Below are positions 7,724-14,997 of a stretch of 18,149 nt of DNA, one piece after another. Numbering within the stretch: the stretch's first letter is position 1; each line of letters opens with the position of its first letter. The notes under the pieces are model-generated. The model had not been told where the DNA came from. It made no database searches and saw nothing but the letters and a program-made list of their open reading frames with translations. Made by a program: the position numbers and the translations under genes. This DNA is from B16-G9 sp964455635 (GTDB lineage Bacteria > Bacteroidota > Bacteroidia > Bacteroidales > F082), in NCBI GenBank assembly GCA_964455635.1, contig CAYVWX010000033.1:1-18149 (forward strand), written 5' to 3'.

Positions 7724-8521
7724 ATGAAAAAAATACTTTTACCGGTTTTATTAACTCTTTTTACTTTACAGGCATTAGGTCAGATAGGCGGCATATCAGG
7801 CTCTAAACTAAGGTCTTATTGTGTTGATGTGGTTGATCATCACCACATTGAGTTTGAACCGGCATTTTATTATGGACAAAGCCGCCATAACTGGGATAAC
7901 AACCGAAATCTTCAAAACAGCTTTTTAACACAGGACAGCGTAAACAGATATTCGGGAGTGGGCATGCGGTTTACTTACGGTTTATTCAACAAGCTTGAAG
8001 TGGGAGTTTCAATTCCGTTGGATATGAAAACCGGTTCGTTTGGTGCCAGATATGTTTTAATGCAACACAAAAACATTGGATTTGCTTTAATGGGAGGATT
8101 AAACATTCCCATGGGCGAAGGCATGTTTAATCGTGGTATTAAAACGGAAGACAACACTATTCAGGGTGGCATTGGCGGCGTTTTTTCTTTTCAAAAAGGA
8201 GATAACTTTTCGGCAGATGCTAACCTGGAATTTGATCATTTTTTAAAAGAGCCTGCAAGTACCAAAACAGGGACCGTTTACACCAGCGTTGATGCCGGCT
8301 ACTATATGTTCCACCATCAATTACAGCTAATCGCTGCAATAGGATATGAGCATAGTCACCTGGAAACCAAACTAAACCAATCGCGGCTGACAATGTATCC
8401 GGGAGCAACTATTGAAGGAGAGAATTATATTATTGTATTAACTTTTCCTTTTGATATTTACGGCCGTAACGTAAATAAAACAACCGGTTTTTCGCTGGCA
8501 CTTACATTAACATTTGAGTGA
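7724..8521 (+). CDS. predicted outer-membrane beta-barrel protein (phenol MetA degradation transporter-like)
   Basis: The product has 265 residues. A signal peptide (MKKILLPVLLTLFTLQALG|Q) is followed by a chain rich in alternating hydrophobic strands with aromatic girdle residues and Gly/Asn turns, for example YSGVGMRFTYGLFNKLEVGV and IGYEHSHLETK. It ends LALTLTFE, close to the C-terminal aromatic pattern of outer-membrane barrels. The pattern and size resemble the MetA-pathway-of-phenol-degradation transporter-like barrel family often annotated simply as transporter. The substrate is unknown. It converges on the histidine kinase gene, 90 bases away. A perfect 8-base inverted repeat (tgattttt at 8519-8526, aaaaatca at 8532-8539) overlaps the stop codon but is all AT and only a weak terminator candidate. 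Its promoter may be ttcatttg at 7701-7708, one base off consensus. Confidence 0.75.
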   Translation: MKKILLPVLLTLFTLQALGQIGGISGSKLRSYCVDVVDHHHIEFEPAFYYGQSRHNWDNNRNLQNSFLTQDSVNRYSGVGMRFTYGLFNKLEVGVSIPLDMKTGSFGARYVLMQHKNIGFALMGGLNIPMGEGMFNRGIKTEDNTIQGGIGGVFSFQKGDNFSADANLEFDHFLKEPASTKTGTVYTSVDAGYYMFHHQLQLIAAIGYEHSHLETKLNQSRLTMYPGATIEGENYIIVLTFPFDIYGRNVNKTTGFSLALTLTFE

Positions 8522-8611
8522 TTTTTCAATCAAAAATCAAAATGTCTTTATCATATGTTTTTGTAATAGACAATTCAAAATAACTCGATTGTTTTAGGGC
8601 AATTTACCAAA

Positions 8612-10129
8612 TCAGACTTTCACATCTTTTTTTAATATTATCCTGAAAGTTGTTCCTTTTCCGGGCGACGACTGTTTAACAAATATTTTACCTTTATGGT
8701 ACTCTTTGATAATACGTTTAGCCAACGACAGGCCAAGTCCCCAACCGCGTTTTTTAGTGGTATAACCGGGACTGAACACATCGCGTTGTTCTGTTTTTGA
8801 AATTCCTTTGCCGGTATCTTTTACATCAATTATCACGTTGTCGTTTTCTTCTTTCATTTCTACGGTAATCCTTCCTTTGGCATCCATAGCATCAATGGCA
8901 TTTTTAAAAAGATTTTCCAAAACCCAGCTAAACAGAGGACCGTTGGCCAATGCAATAACATCTTGCTTTGGAAGTAAAATATTGTATTCGATTTTTCGTG
9001 GTGTTCGTGGTTTTAAATAGTCAACGGTTCGGCGTATAATATCGGTAATGTTGGTTAATTCAAGAGACGGTGTGGATCCAATTTTTGAAAACCGTTCGGT
9101 AATCATTTCCAGCCGTGCAACATCTTTTTCTATTTCCCGGGCAGCCTGTTTGTGGTCGGCTTCATCCATTTTTAACAACTCCATCCATGCCATTATCGAC
9201 GAAAGCGGGGTTCCTATTTGATGAGCTGTTTCACGAGCCATTCCTGCCCACACTCTGTTTTGCTCGGCGTTACGCGACAAACTGAAAAGCAGATAAGCAA
9301 TACCGATAAACACAAAAATAATTAATAGTTGTGCCAACGGAAACAACCTCATTTTGTTTAACAACTCCGAATCTTTATAAAAAATGTAAACTTTACCCAC
9401 GTCAATAAAATCAAGTGTAATGGGTTCGTTCTCATCTTTCATCTCCATCAGTTTTTTGTTGGCAAAAACACTGTTTTTCATTTTACTTTCGTTCAAATTT
9501 CCAAAAAGTAAAATATTAGCCCGGGTGCTGTCGGTAATAATAACCGGCACACTGGAAGAGTTTAAGGCCACCTCCTCCATAAAAATGGTAATATAGTCGT
9601 TGAGAACTTTTTTTAATTGGGTAAACAAATTTGAATTTTTATAATAAAGATAATTACGCTCGCCCTTAACAAATTCTACTTCAATGGGTTTGTAAACCGA
9701 GAACTCTTTTCTAAGGCTGCCTGTTAAAAAACCTGTCGTGTCCTGGCCTTCCTTTAAATTTTTACTGCTTAATATTTTGCCTCGTGCATCGGTTAAGATT
9801 ACCGGAATTGTTTTGTTGTCGTGAATAATATTGAGGTAAAAGGTTAAGTCCTGCGAATTGTTATCGGTGAGCAACCGGTTATAAACTTTTGCCAGCAACT
9901 CGGCTTTTTTTTGTTCCTGTTCTTGTAACTGCTTAAAAAATTTTTCGGTGTATTGCATTAACTCGGCTCTACGATGAACGGCATCGGCCCACAGGCGAAC
10001 GTTTTTACGTTCGGCAGAGGCAAACTTACTAACAAGCCGGTTGGTATAAAAAATAGAAAGAGCGATTAATACCATTCCCATTACAAACAGAAATGTCTTC
10101 CATGCTTTCTTTTTGGTATAGATATCCAC
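8612..10129 (-). CDS. orphan membrane sensor histidine kinase with duplicated periplasmic sensor region
   Basis: The product has 505 residues and starts with GTG; the next Met lies inside the first membrane segment. Membrane segments are at about 11-29 and 263-285, enclosing a 230-residue periplasmic part. The H-box is MARETAHQIGTPLSS with phospho-acceptor His303, the H-Q-I-G-T-P variant rather than H-E-L-R-T-P. The ATPase domain has the N-box ENLFKNAIDAM (405-415), G1 DTGKGI (438-443), F-box region FSPGYTTKK (452-460) and G2 GWGLGLSLAKRI (462-473), all intact. The periplasmic part contains two similar halves, about 92-175 and 181-262. No response regulator gene lies in the window, so its target is unknown. 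It has its own promoter and is insulated from the gene upstream by a terminator. Confidence 0.92.
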   Translation of the reverse strand: MDIYTKKKAWKTFLFVMGMVLIALSIFYTNRLVSKFASAERKNVRLWADAVHRRAELMQYTEKFFKQLQEQEQKKAELLAKVYNRLLTDNNSQDLTFYLNIIHDNKTIPVILTDARGKILSSKNLKEGQDTTGFLTGSLRKEFSVYKPIEVEFVKGERNYLYYKNSNLFTQLKKVLNDYITIFMEEVALNSSSVPVIITDSTRANILLFGNLNESKMKNSVFANKKLMEMKDENEPITLDFIDVGKVYIFYKDSELLNKMRLFPLAQLLIIFVFIGIAYLLFSLSRNAEQNRVWAGMARETAHQIGTPLSSIMAWMELLKMDEADHKQAAREIEKDVARLEMITERFSKIGSTPSLELTNITDIIRRTVDYLKPRTPRKIEYNILLPKQDVIALANGPLFSWVLENLFKNAIDAMDAKGRITVEMKEENDNVIIDVKDTGKGISKTEQRDVFSPGYTTKKRGWGLGLSLAKRIIKEYHKGKIFVKQSSPGKGTTFRIILKKDVKV

Positions 10130-10149
10130 GTGTTAAATGTTTTAAACAC

Positions 10150-10157
10150 CAAACGTA
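10150..10157 (-). promoter_or_regulatory. -7 promoter element of the histidine kinase gene
   Basis: On the minus strand this reads TACGTTTG, an exact TAnnTTTG match 20 bases before the GTG start. The expected leader is about 13 bases, in line with other genes here. No clear -33 element is seen. Its position just downstream of the neighbouring terminator supports separate transcription of the kinase. Confidence 0.55.
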
Positions 10158-10189
10158 CAAAAATGTTTTTTGTTTTAGGGTTAAAAGGG

Positions 10190-10222
10190 AAAATAAAAAA
10201 ACCCCCAAATAATTTTGGGGGT
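10190..10222 (-). terminator. intrinsic terminator of the zinc-ribbon membrane protein gene
   Basis: The stem acccccaaa (10201-10209) / tttgggggt (10214-10222) has a four-base loop. On the minus strand it is followed by seven T and then a further T-rich run. It begins 11 bases after the stop codon. Confidence 0.85.
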
Positions 10223-10232
10223 ATTGTCAAGC

Positions 10233-10553
10233 TTAGGCTAAAGTTAGTTTTTGCAGGCTTTTTGAAAAGTTGTAGGGCGATTTGTACTTCTTGAGCTTGA
10301 CCTTTTTGCCTTTTTCAGCACAAATTGGGCAGTTCCCCATTTTAATCGGGTAAACGTATTGACACTCGTTGCAGTAATAGTAATGTATGTTTTTAGACTT
10401 GGGGCGATTTTTAAACATCCAGATGGCGCCGGTAACGGGAGTAAGGAGTAAACTGATTAAAAACAGCTTAAGAGCTTCGGATTGGCGGTTAATGCCAAAC
10501 AAAGTAAAAATAAAAGTGATTAACAGGTAAACTATAACACCATATAAAAGCAT
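10233..10553 (-). CDS. small two-helix membrane protein with C-terminal zinc ribbon
   Basis: The product has 106 residues. Two hydrophobic segments (about 3-20 and 28-47) form a hairpin, followed by a basic segment (KNRPKSK) that should face the cytoplasm. A zinc-ribbon-like motif follows with Cys61-x2-Cys64 and Cys75-x2-Cys78 (CNEC and CPIC), and a Lys-rich tail (KGKKVKLKKYKS) ends the protein. The four cysteines could bind one zinc; the basic tail may contact nucleic acid or anionic lipid. I do not recognise a named family, and the function is unknown. It is a single-gene unit with a strong terminator and is divergent from the aminotransferase gene. The intergenic stretch contains the palindrome atagatatctat (10625-10636) and no consensus promoter on this strand. 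Confidence 0.75.
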   Translation of the reverse strand: MLLYGVIVYLLITFIFTLFGINRQSEALKLFLISLLLTPVTGAIWMFKNRPKSKNIHYYYCNECQYVYPIKMGNCPICAEKGKKVKLKKYKSPYNFSKSLQKLTLA

Positions 10554-10747
10554 GACTTTTTGTTTTGTTTTTTTATGAAAGCAAACTGCAAGCCAAAAAT
10601 TTTAATACACTGTAGTCTAATGTGATAGATATCTATAAAATATTTTTTTTAATAAAATTTATGTTTTCGGATATACATTATTAAACCGCAATCTTCGTTT
10701 TCGTAGAATTTGTTTGATAAAAATTTTTTTTGAAAAATGGAATGTCC

Positions 10748-10755
10748 TACATTTG
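10748..10755 (+). promoter_or_regulatory. -7 promoter element of the aminotransferase / omega-amidase operon
   Basis: TACATTTG matches TAnnTTTG exactly and lies 19 bases before the ATG at 10775. A TTG at 10730-10732 is 15 bases upstream, slightly short for a -33 element. Because this element lies inside the longer open frame that begins at 10730, it argues for the ATG at 10775 as the true start. Confidence 0.6.
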
Positions 10756-10774
10756 TGTTCCAAAACCAAAATTT

Positions 10775-11932
10775 ATGAAACAATACAACGGTCATTTTAC
10801 CAGTAAGCTTTCCGGTGCAAAAACATCGGTATTTGCCGTAATGAGCAAACTGGCAAACGATTATAATGCTGTAAATTTGTCGCAGGGCTTTCCCGATTTC
10901 CCCATCAATCAGGAGTTAATCAGGCGCGTTAACTATTATATGGTTAAAGGGTACAACCAATATGCCCCCATGCCGGGAGTACCGTCTTTACGCAAAGCCA
11001 TAGCCGAAATGTTTAAAAAAAATCATGGTGCCGGTTATAATTATGAAACCGAAATTACCATTACAGCAGGTGCTACACAAGCTCTTTATACTGCTATTTC
11101 GGCTTTTATTAACGAGGGTGACGAAGCAATAATTATTGAGCCTGCCTACGACAGTTATGCACCGGCAGTTATAGCCAACGGAGGTACCGTAAAATACGTT
11201 TCGCTAAAATTTCCCGATTTTACTTTAAACTGGGATGAGGTTAAACGTAATGTTACTTCGCGTACAAAGTTGATTATTCTAAACACACCTCATAACCCCA
11301 CCGGAAGTGTATTAAAGGAAGAAGATTTTTTAATTCTCGAACGATTTTTGCGTGGCAGGGATATTATGCTTATTAGCGATGAGGTTTACGAGCATCTGAT
11401 TTTCGATAACGAACAACATTACAGCGCGTGCCGTTTTAACGATTTGGCATCCAGAACGATGGTAATAGGATCGTTTGGAAAAACTTTTCATGCTACAGGA
11501 TGGAAAACGGGTTTTGTTTTAGCTCCGGCCAATATTACGGCTGAGTTTCGTAAGTTTCATCAATTTATTGTATTTGCATCGAACACCCCCATTCAGTATG
11601 CAATTGCCGATTTTCTTCAAAATCCGGAAAACTATACAGGGCTGAGCAATTTTTATCAAGCCAAACGCGACTATTTTTTACAAGCCCTTAAGGAATCCAG
11701 ATTTAAGGCTGTTCCTGCAAAAGGAACCTACTTTCAACTGCTTGATTACAGCAATATTTCAGATGAACCGGAATATGATTTCGCCGTAAGGCTGGTAAAA
11801 GAATTTGGAGTGGCAGGTATTCCGTTATCCCCGTTTTATCACAACAACAAAAATCAGCAACAACTGCGTTTTTGTTTTGCCAAGCAACCATCAACCCTTG
11901 ATAAAGCCGCTGAAATTTTATGCAAGATTTAA
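10775..11932 (+). CDS. ybdL: class I/II PLP aminotransferase, methionine/glutamine type (YbdL-like)
   Basis: The product is a 385-residue cytoplasmic fold-type I enzyme. It moves the amino group of methionine, glutamine or an aromatic amino acid to a 2-oxo acid. Visible motifs are the N-terminal NLSQGFPDFP (34-43), YAPMPG near 63-68, NTPHNPTG (170-177; Asn174), SDEVYEHL (201-208; Asp202 and Tyr205), SFGKTFHATGWKTG (233-246; Lys236 as PLP Schiff-base lysine) and LRFCFAK near the C-terminus, whose Arg should bind the substrate carboxylate. This set matches methionine aminotransferase YbdL and eukaryotic kynurenine aminotransferase / glutamine transaminase K. The next gene overlaps by 13 bases and encodes an omega-amidase, which strongly favours a glutamine- or methionine-linked role. 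A kynurenine- or cysteine-conjugate-directed activity is possible from sequence alone. Confidence 0.88.
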   Translation: MKQYNGHFTSKLSGAKTSVFAVMSKLANDYNAVNLSQGFPDFPINQELIRRVNYYMVKGYNQYAPMPGVPSLRKAIAEMFKKNHGAGYNYETEITITAGATQALYTAISAFINEGDEAIIIEPAYDSYAPAVIANGGTVKYVSLKFPDFTLNWDEVKRNVTSRTKLIILNTPHNPTGSVLKEEDFLILERFLRGRDIMLISDEVYEHLIFDNEQHYSACRFNDLASRTMVIGSFGKTFHATGWKTGFVLAPANITAEFRKFHQFIVFASNTPIQYAIADFLQNPENYTGLSNFYQAKRDYFLQALKESRFKAVPAKGTYFQLLDYSNISDEPEYDFAVRLVKEFGVAGIPLSPFYHNNKNQQQLRFCFAKQPSTLDKAAEILCKI

Positions 11933-12717
11933 AAATATTATACCTGCAGTCGGATTTGGCCATGGAAGACCCGGATGCCAACAGAGCTGCTTTCAACACC
12001 TTAATCAATAAGCATATTAATGGTCATCATTTGTTGGTTTTGCCCGAAACATTTACTACCGGTTTTCCGGTTGACCCTGCTCCTTTTGCCGAACCCTTTG
12101 GCGGTGAAACAACAAAATGGATGATGCATATAGCCCGGAAAACAGGAGCCGTAATAACGGGCAGCTTTTTAATTAAACAAAACAAACGCTTTTACAATGC
12201 TTTGTTATGGGTAACTCCGCAGGGCAAAGTTGCAACTTATTACAAAAGACATGTTTTTTCGATGGGTGGCGAAGACAAAAAAATTGCAAAAGGAACCGAA
12301 CAGCTAATTGTTGAGTTAAACGGATGGCGCATAAAGCCAATGATATGCTATGATTTGAGATTTCCGGTTTGGAGTAAAAACAACTATGACAAAAAAAAGG
12401 GTTTTGAATACGATTTGGCCATTTATGTTGCTAACTGGCCATCGCAACGCAGCTATCCGTGGGAAACACTTCTGGTGGCACGTGCCATCGAAAACCAAGC
12501 CTATGTTTTGGGCGTAAACCGGGTTGGGTATGACGGGCTGGAAAACTATTACAGTGGAAATTCAAAAATGACAGATCCCAAAGGAAAAGTTATTTCGGAA
12601 GCCCAAACCGGTGAAACTTCGTGCAATACTGTTGTTATCAGCATGGAAAAACTTATCCGGTTCAGGTCAAAATTTAATGTGGGCAACGATTGGGATAACT
12701 TCATCATAAACCCATAG
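11920..12717 (+). CDS. yafV: omega-amidase of the nitrilase superfamily (YafV-like)
   Basis: The product is a 265-residue cytoplasmic hydrolase. The nitrilase triad is complete: Glu43 (VLPETFTTGF), Lys109 (YYKRHVFS) and Cys143 (MICYDLRFPVW). The ETFTTGF and KRHVFSMGGE wording and the length are typical of YafV/Nit2-type omega-amidases, which hydrolyse 2-oxoglutaramate or 2-oxosuccinamate to the 2-oxo acid and ammonia. The ATG lies inside the 3' end of the aminotransferase (13-base overlap), so translation is probably coupled. The pair would pull the reversible transamination forward: glutamine gives its amino group to 2-oxo-4-methylthiobutyrate to make methionine, and the amidase removes the resulting 2-oxoglutaramate. 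No separate promoter is seen. The activity is assigned by family and context. Confidence 0.9.
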   Translation: MQDLKILYLQSDLAMEDPDANRAAFNTLINKHINGHHLLVLPETFTTGFPVDPAPFAEPFGGETTKWMMHIARKTGAVITGSFLIKQNKRFYNALLWVTPQGKVATYYKRHVFSMGGEDKKIAKGTEQLIVELNGWRIKPMICYDLRFPVWSKNNYDKKKGFEYDLAIYVANWPSQRSYPWETLLVARAIENQAYVLGVNRVGYDGLENYYSGNSKMTDPKGKVISEAQTGETSCNTVVISMEKLIRFRSKFNVGNDWDNFIINP

Positions 12718-12792
12718 GCAAGAAATATTAAGAACTTGTAACGTTGTTAAACAAGAATTAATACTTTTACTTTTTTTTAAATTCCGATAACT

Positions 12793-14160
12793 ATGAACAT
12801 TATTATAGCCGGCGACGGTGAGGTAGGTTTTCATCTGGCCGAAGCCCTTGTAAATTCAAACCATAACATTACTATTGTTGACCCCCACGAAGAGCTTTTG
12901 GAGATGATAGAATCGCATGCCGACTTAATGACCATTGTCGGGGAGTCCAATTCGGTTAGCATATTAAAAAAGGCGCAGGTAAATAAAGCCGATCTCGTTA
13001 TTTCGGTTTTACACCAAGAGAGTATAAATATATTAACCGCTATTTTGGCAAAAAAACTGGGTGCCAAACATGTTATTGCAAGGGTAAACACACTTGAAAA
13101 TGTTAGTCCCGAAAACAGGAAAATTTACGAAGATTTGGGTATTGATAATTTAATATCACCGGAAGATATAGCTGCACATGAAGTAATAAATTTACTAAAA
13201 CATCCTACTGCCACCGAAATTTACGATCTGTCCAACGGGAAATTATCGATTTACCTGTTTCGTATTGAAAAAGATGCCCCGGTAGTTGGAAAGTCGCTGG
13301 ATGAAATTGCCTCTTCGTTTGATTACAAACACCTTGATTTCAGAGCTGTAGCCATCCATCGGGGAAACGACACTTTTTTACCTACCGGAACATCTGTTTT
13401 CCAATCAGGCGATTTAGTGTATGTTATTTCAAAACCCGACCTGTTAAAAACCATGTTGGGCTTGAGTGGAAAAGAGGAGCTCGATATTAACAATGTTATT
13501 GTTGTGGGTGGCGGCCGTGTGGGACGGGTAATTGCCAAACGACTTGAAAAAGATGTAAATATAAAACTGATTGAGCGCGATATAGACCGTTGTAATTTTT
13601 TAACCGAAATGCTCGACGATACACTTATTATTAATGGCGATGCGCGTGATATTTCGTTATTGGAAGATGAGGGAATTGAAAATGCCGATGTTTTTATTTC
13701 GGTTTCAAACAACACCGAAACCAACATTTTAACCTGTCTTCATGCAAAAAAATATGGGGTTAAAAAAACCATTGCCCTGGTTGAAAATCTTGATTATATC
13801 GAAATTTCTCAAAATATAGGCATCGATACTATTTTAAATAAAAAAGTTATTGCCGCCAGTTATATCATTAAACATGCCATGGGCGACGAAGTTGCCTCGT
13901 TAAAAATTGTAAGTGGCATAAACGCCGAAATTTTGGAAATTGAGGCAAAACCGGGATCTTCCATCACCAAAAAACCCATCAGAGAAGTTAACCTTCCCGA
14001 AGGAATTATTGTGGGCGGGATATTCAGAGGCGAAGAATCCTATATTGCCATGGGCGATTTTCAAATACAACCGGGCGACAAAGTAGTTGTTTTTGCTTTA
14101 CCCGGTAACACCTCTAAAGTTGAAAAGCTGTTTCAAAAATCAATGTTCAGCTTAAAATAA
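12793..14160 (+). CDS. trkA: TrkA, NAD-binding regulatory subunit of Trk potassium uptake
   Basis: The product has 455 residues and two RCK units. The first Rossmann fold has GDGEVG (7-12) and acidic Asp30 at the end of the second strand; a TrkA-C domain follows at about 150-220. The second Rossmann fold has GGGRVG (239-244), and the second TrkA-C domain reaches the C-terminus (GDKVVVFALP). This duplicated layout is that of full-length TrkA, which sits in the cytoplasm on the TrkH/TrkG channel and gates potassium uptake in response to nucleotides. No trkH is in the window, so the channel gene must lie elsewhere. The gene is 75 bases after the amidase; a near-consensus promoter tactttta (12762-12769), with TTG 23 bases upstream, may serve it. 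No terminator is visible after it. Confidence 0.93.
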   Translation: MNIIIAGDGEVGFHLAEALVNSNHNITIVDPHEELLEMIESHADLMTIVGESNSVSILKKAQVNKADLVISVLHQESINILTAILAKKLGAKHVIARVNTLENVSPENRKIYEDLGIDNLISPEDIAAHEVINLLKHPTATEIYDLSNGKLSIYLFRIEKDAPVVGKSLDEIASSFDYKHLDFRAVAIHRGNDTFLPTGTSVFQSGDLVYVISKPDLLKTMLGLSGKEELDINNVIVVGGGRVGRVIAKRLEKDVNIKLIERDIDRCNFLTEMLDDTLIINGDARDISLLEDEGIENADVFISVSNNTETNILTCLHAKKYGVKKTIALVENLDYIEISQNIGIDTILNKKVIAASYIIKHAMGDEVASLKIVSGINAEILEIEAKPGSSITKKPIREVNLPEGIIVGGIFRGEESYIAMGDFQIQPGDKVVVFALPGNTSKVEKLFQKSMFSLK

Positions 14161-14221
14161 TTTTTAAACCCGAAAATATCTTCCAGATAAAATAAATATG
14201 GCCGGTTTTCATAAATCACGC

Positions 14222-14229
14222 TACCTTTG
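14222..14229 (+). promoter_or_regulatory. -7 promoter element just before the methyltransferase gene
   Basis: TACCTTTG is an exact TAnnTTTG match only five bases before the ATG at 14235. If functional, transcription would start within a few bases of the start codon. No clear -33 TTG is present at the usual distance. Confidence 0.5.
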
Positions 14230-14234
14230 CAATC

Positions 14235-14855
14235 ATGAATATAACAAACTATTTTTCAAAGGATGAGGACAAACGGGCGCAGTTTATTTTTAATCTTATT
14301 GCACCTGCTTATGGTATTTTAGACAAAGGTACCTACAAGGATTTTAAGGATATGGCCGCCTTGTTTAACAACCGCATTCCGCTTAAAGGTAAATCGGTAT
14401 TGGATTTGGGAAGCGGCACAGGAGCCTGGATATCGGCCCTTAATAAATACGAGCTGTCAAAAGCAACAGGAGCCGATTTTTCGAAAAAAATGATTCGTCA
14501 GGCAGAAAAAAAACATCCCGAAATTAAATTCGTACATCAACACGGCGAGAATTTGGAAGCCTTTGCCGACAATTCATTCGACATTGTTACGGCAACATTT
14601 GTGCTTCACGGCATGAAAAAAGAGAAGCGGGCAAAGGTTATTAACGAAATGAAACGGATAGCCGGACAATGGGTGGTTATTCACGATTTTTACAGCAATC
14701 ACCATCCTGTTGTTCAACTGCTTGAGTTTTTGGAACGCAGCGATTACCGGTACTTTCAAAAACATTTTCGCCAGGAGATTAAATCGTTTTTTCCCGAAAC
14801 AGAGATACTTACCGGCAATAACGGCAATGCATTGTATATTGGTAAAGTAAGTTAA
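14235..14855 (+). CDS. class I SAM-dependent methyltransferase
   Basis: The product is a 206-residue, probably soluble enzyme. SAM-binding motif I is VLDLGSGTGAW (55-65), the acidic residue after strand 2 is Asp81 (GADFS), and DNSFDIVTATFVLH (112-125) is the motif II/III region. The layout resembles UbiE/COQ5-like methyltransferases acting on small molecules (PF08241/PF13649 type). The N-terminal IAPAYGILD also recalls UbiE-like starts, but the protein is shorter than menaquinone methyltransferase MenG/UbiE (about 230-250 residues), and the substrate is not known. No DNA-methylase signature ([DNS]PP[YF]) is present. The start ATG is supported by the complete N-terminal helix, although the nearby promoter implies almost no leader. 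It follows trkA by 74 bases without functional relation. Confidence 0.83.
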   Translation: MNITNYFSKDEDKRAQFIFNLIAPAYGILDKGTYKDFKDMAALFNNRIPLKGKSVLDLGSGTGAWISALNKYELSKATGADFSKKMIRQAEKKHPEIKFVHQHGENLEAFADNSFDIVTATFVLHGMKKEKRAKVINEMKRIAGQWVVIHDFYSNHHPVVQLLEFLERSDYRYFQKHFRQEIKSFFPETEILTGNNGNALYIGKVS

Positions 14856-14916
14856 ACAGGGGATGATTTTCATTATCGACCCGTACCAATACCGTTAAAC
14901 ACATTGTTTTTTAAAT

Positions 14917-14973
14917 TTCAGTCAGTTAATTGACGGTATTTATATAAATTCCGTCAGTTGATTGACGGTATTT
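14917..14973 (+). repeat. pair of 25-base operator-like repeats, 32-base period
   Basis: Copies at 14917-14941 and 14949-14973 differ at only two positions (14920/14952 and 14928/14960). Each contains gtcagtt-x-attgacggtat. The second copy has a dyad ccgtca / tgacgg (14951-14956, 14963-14968) with a six-base centre; the first has it with one mismatch. The 32-base period is about three turns of B-DNA, placing both copies on the same helix face. The second copy ends two bases before the -7 promoter element of the ATPase gene. This is the layout of a repressor or activator operator pair, by inference. Confidence 0.65.
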
Positions 14974-14975
14974 TA

Positions 14976-14983
14976 TATATTTG
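14976..14983 (+). promoter_or_regulatory. -7 promoter element of the DUF4143 ATPase gene
   Basis: TATATTTG matches TAnnTTTG exactly, with TTG at 14958-14960 15 bases upstream inside the second repeat copy. The ATG at 14998 is 14 bases downstream. This placement excludes the longer reading from 14962 as the translated start. Confidence 0.6.
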
Positions 14984-14997
14984 CAAAAAAAATAATT

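Noticed and set aside
10625..10636. Palindrome atagatatctat between the zinc-ribbon and aminotransferase genes
   Set aside because: It is a short AT-rich palindrome with no second copy and no positional relation to either promoter; chance occurrence is likely.
13323..13727. 134-residue minus-strand open frame inside trkA
   Set aside because: It is Ser/Ile-rich low-complexity sequence arising as the antisense of a well-supported gene, with no promoter or signal of its own.
14917..14973. Possible CRISPR remnant
   Set aside because: Only two repeat copies exist, the intervening sequence is seven bases, and no cas gene is present; the operator interpretation fits better.
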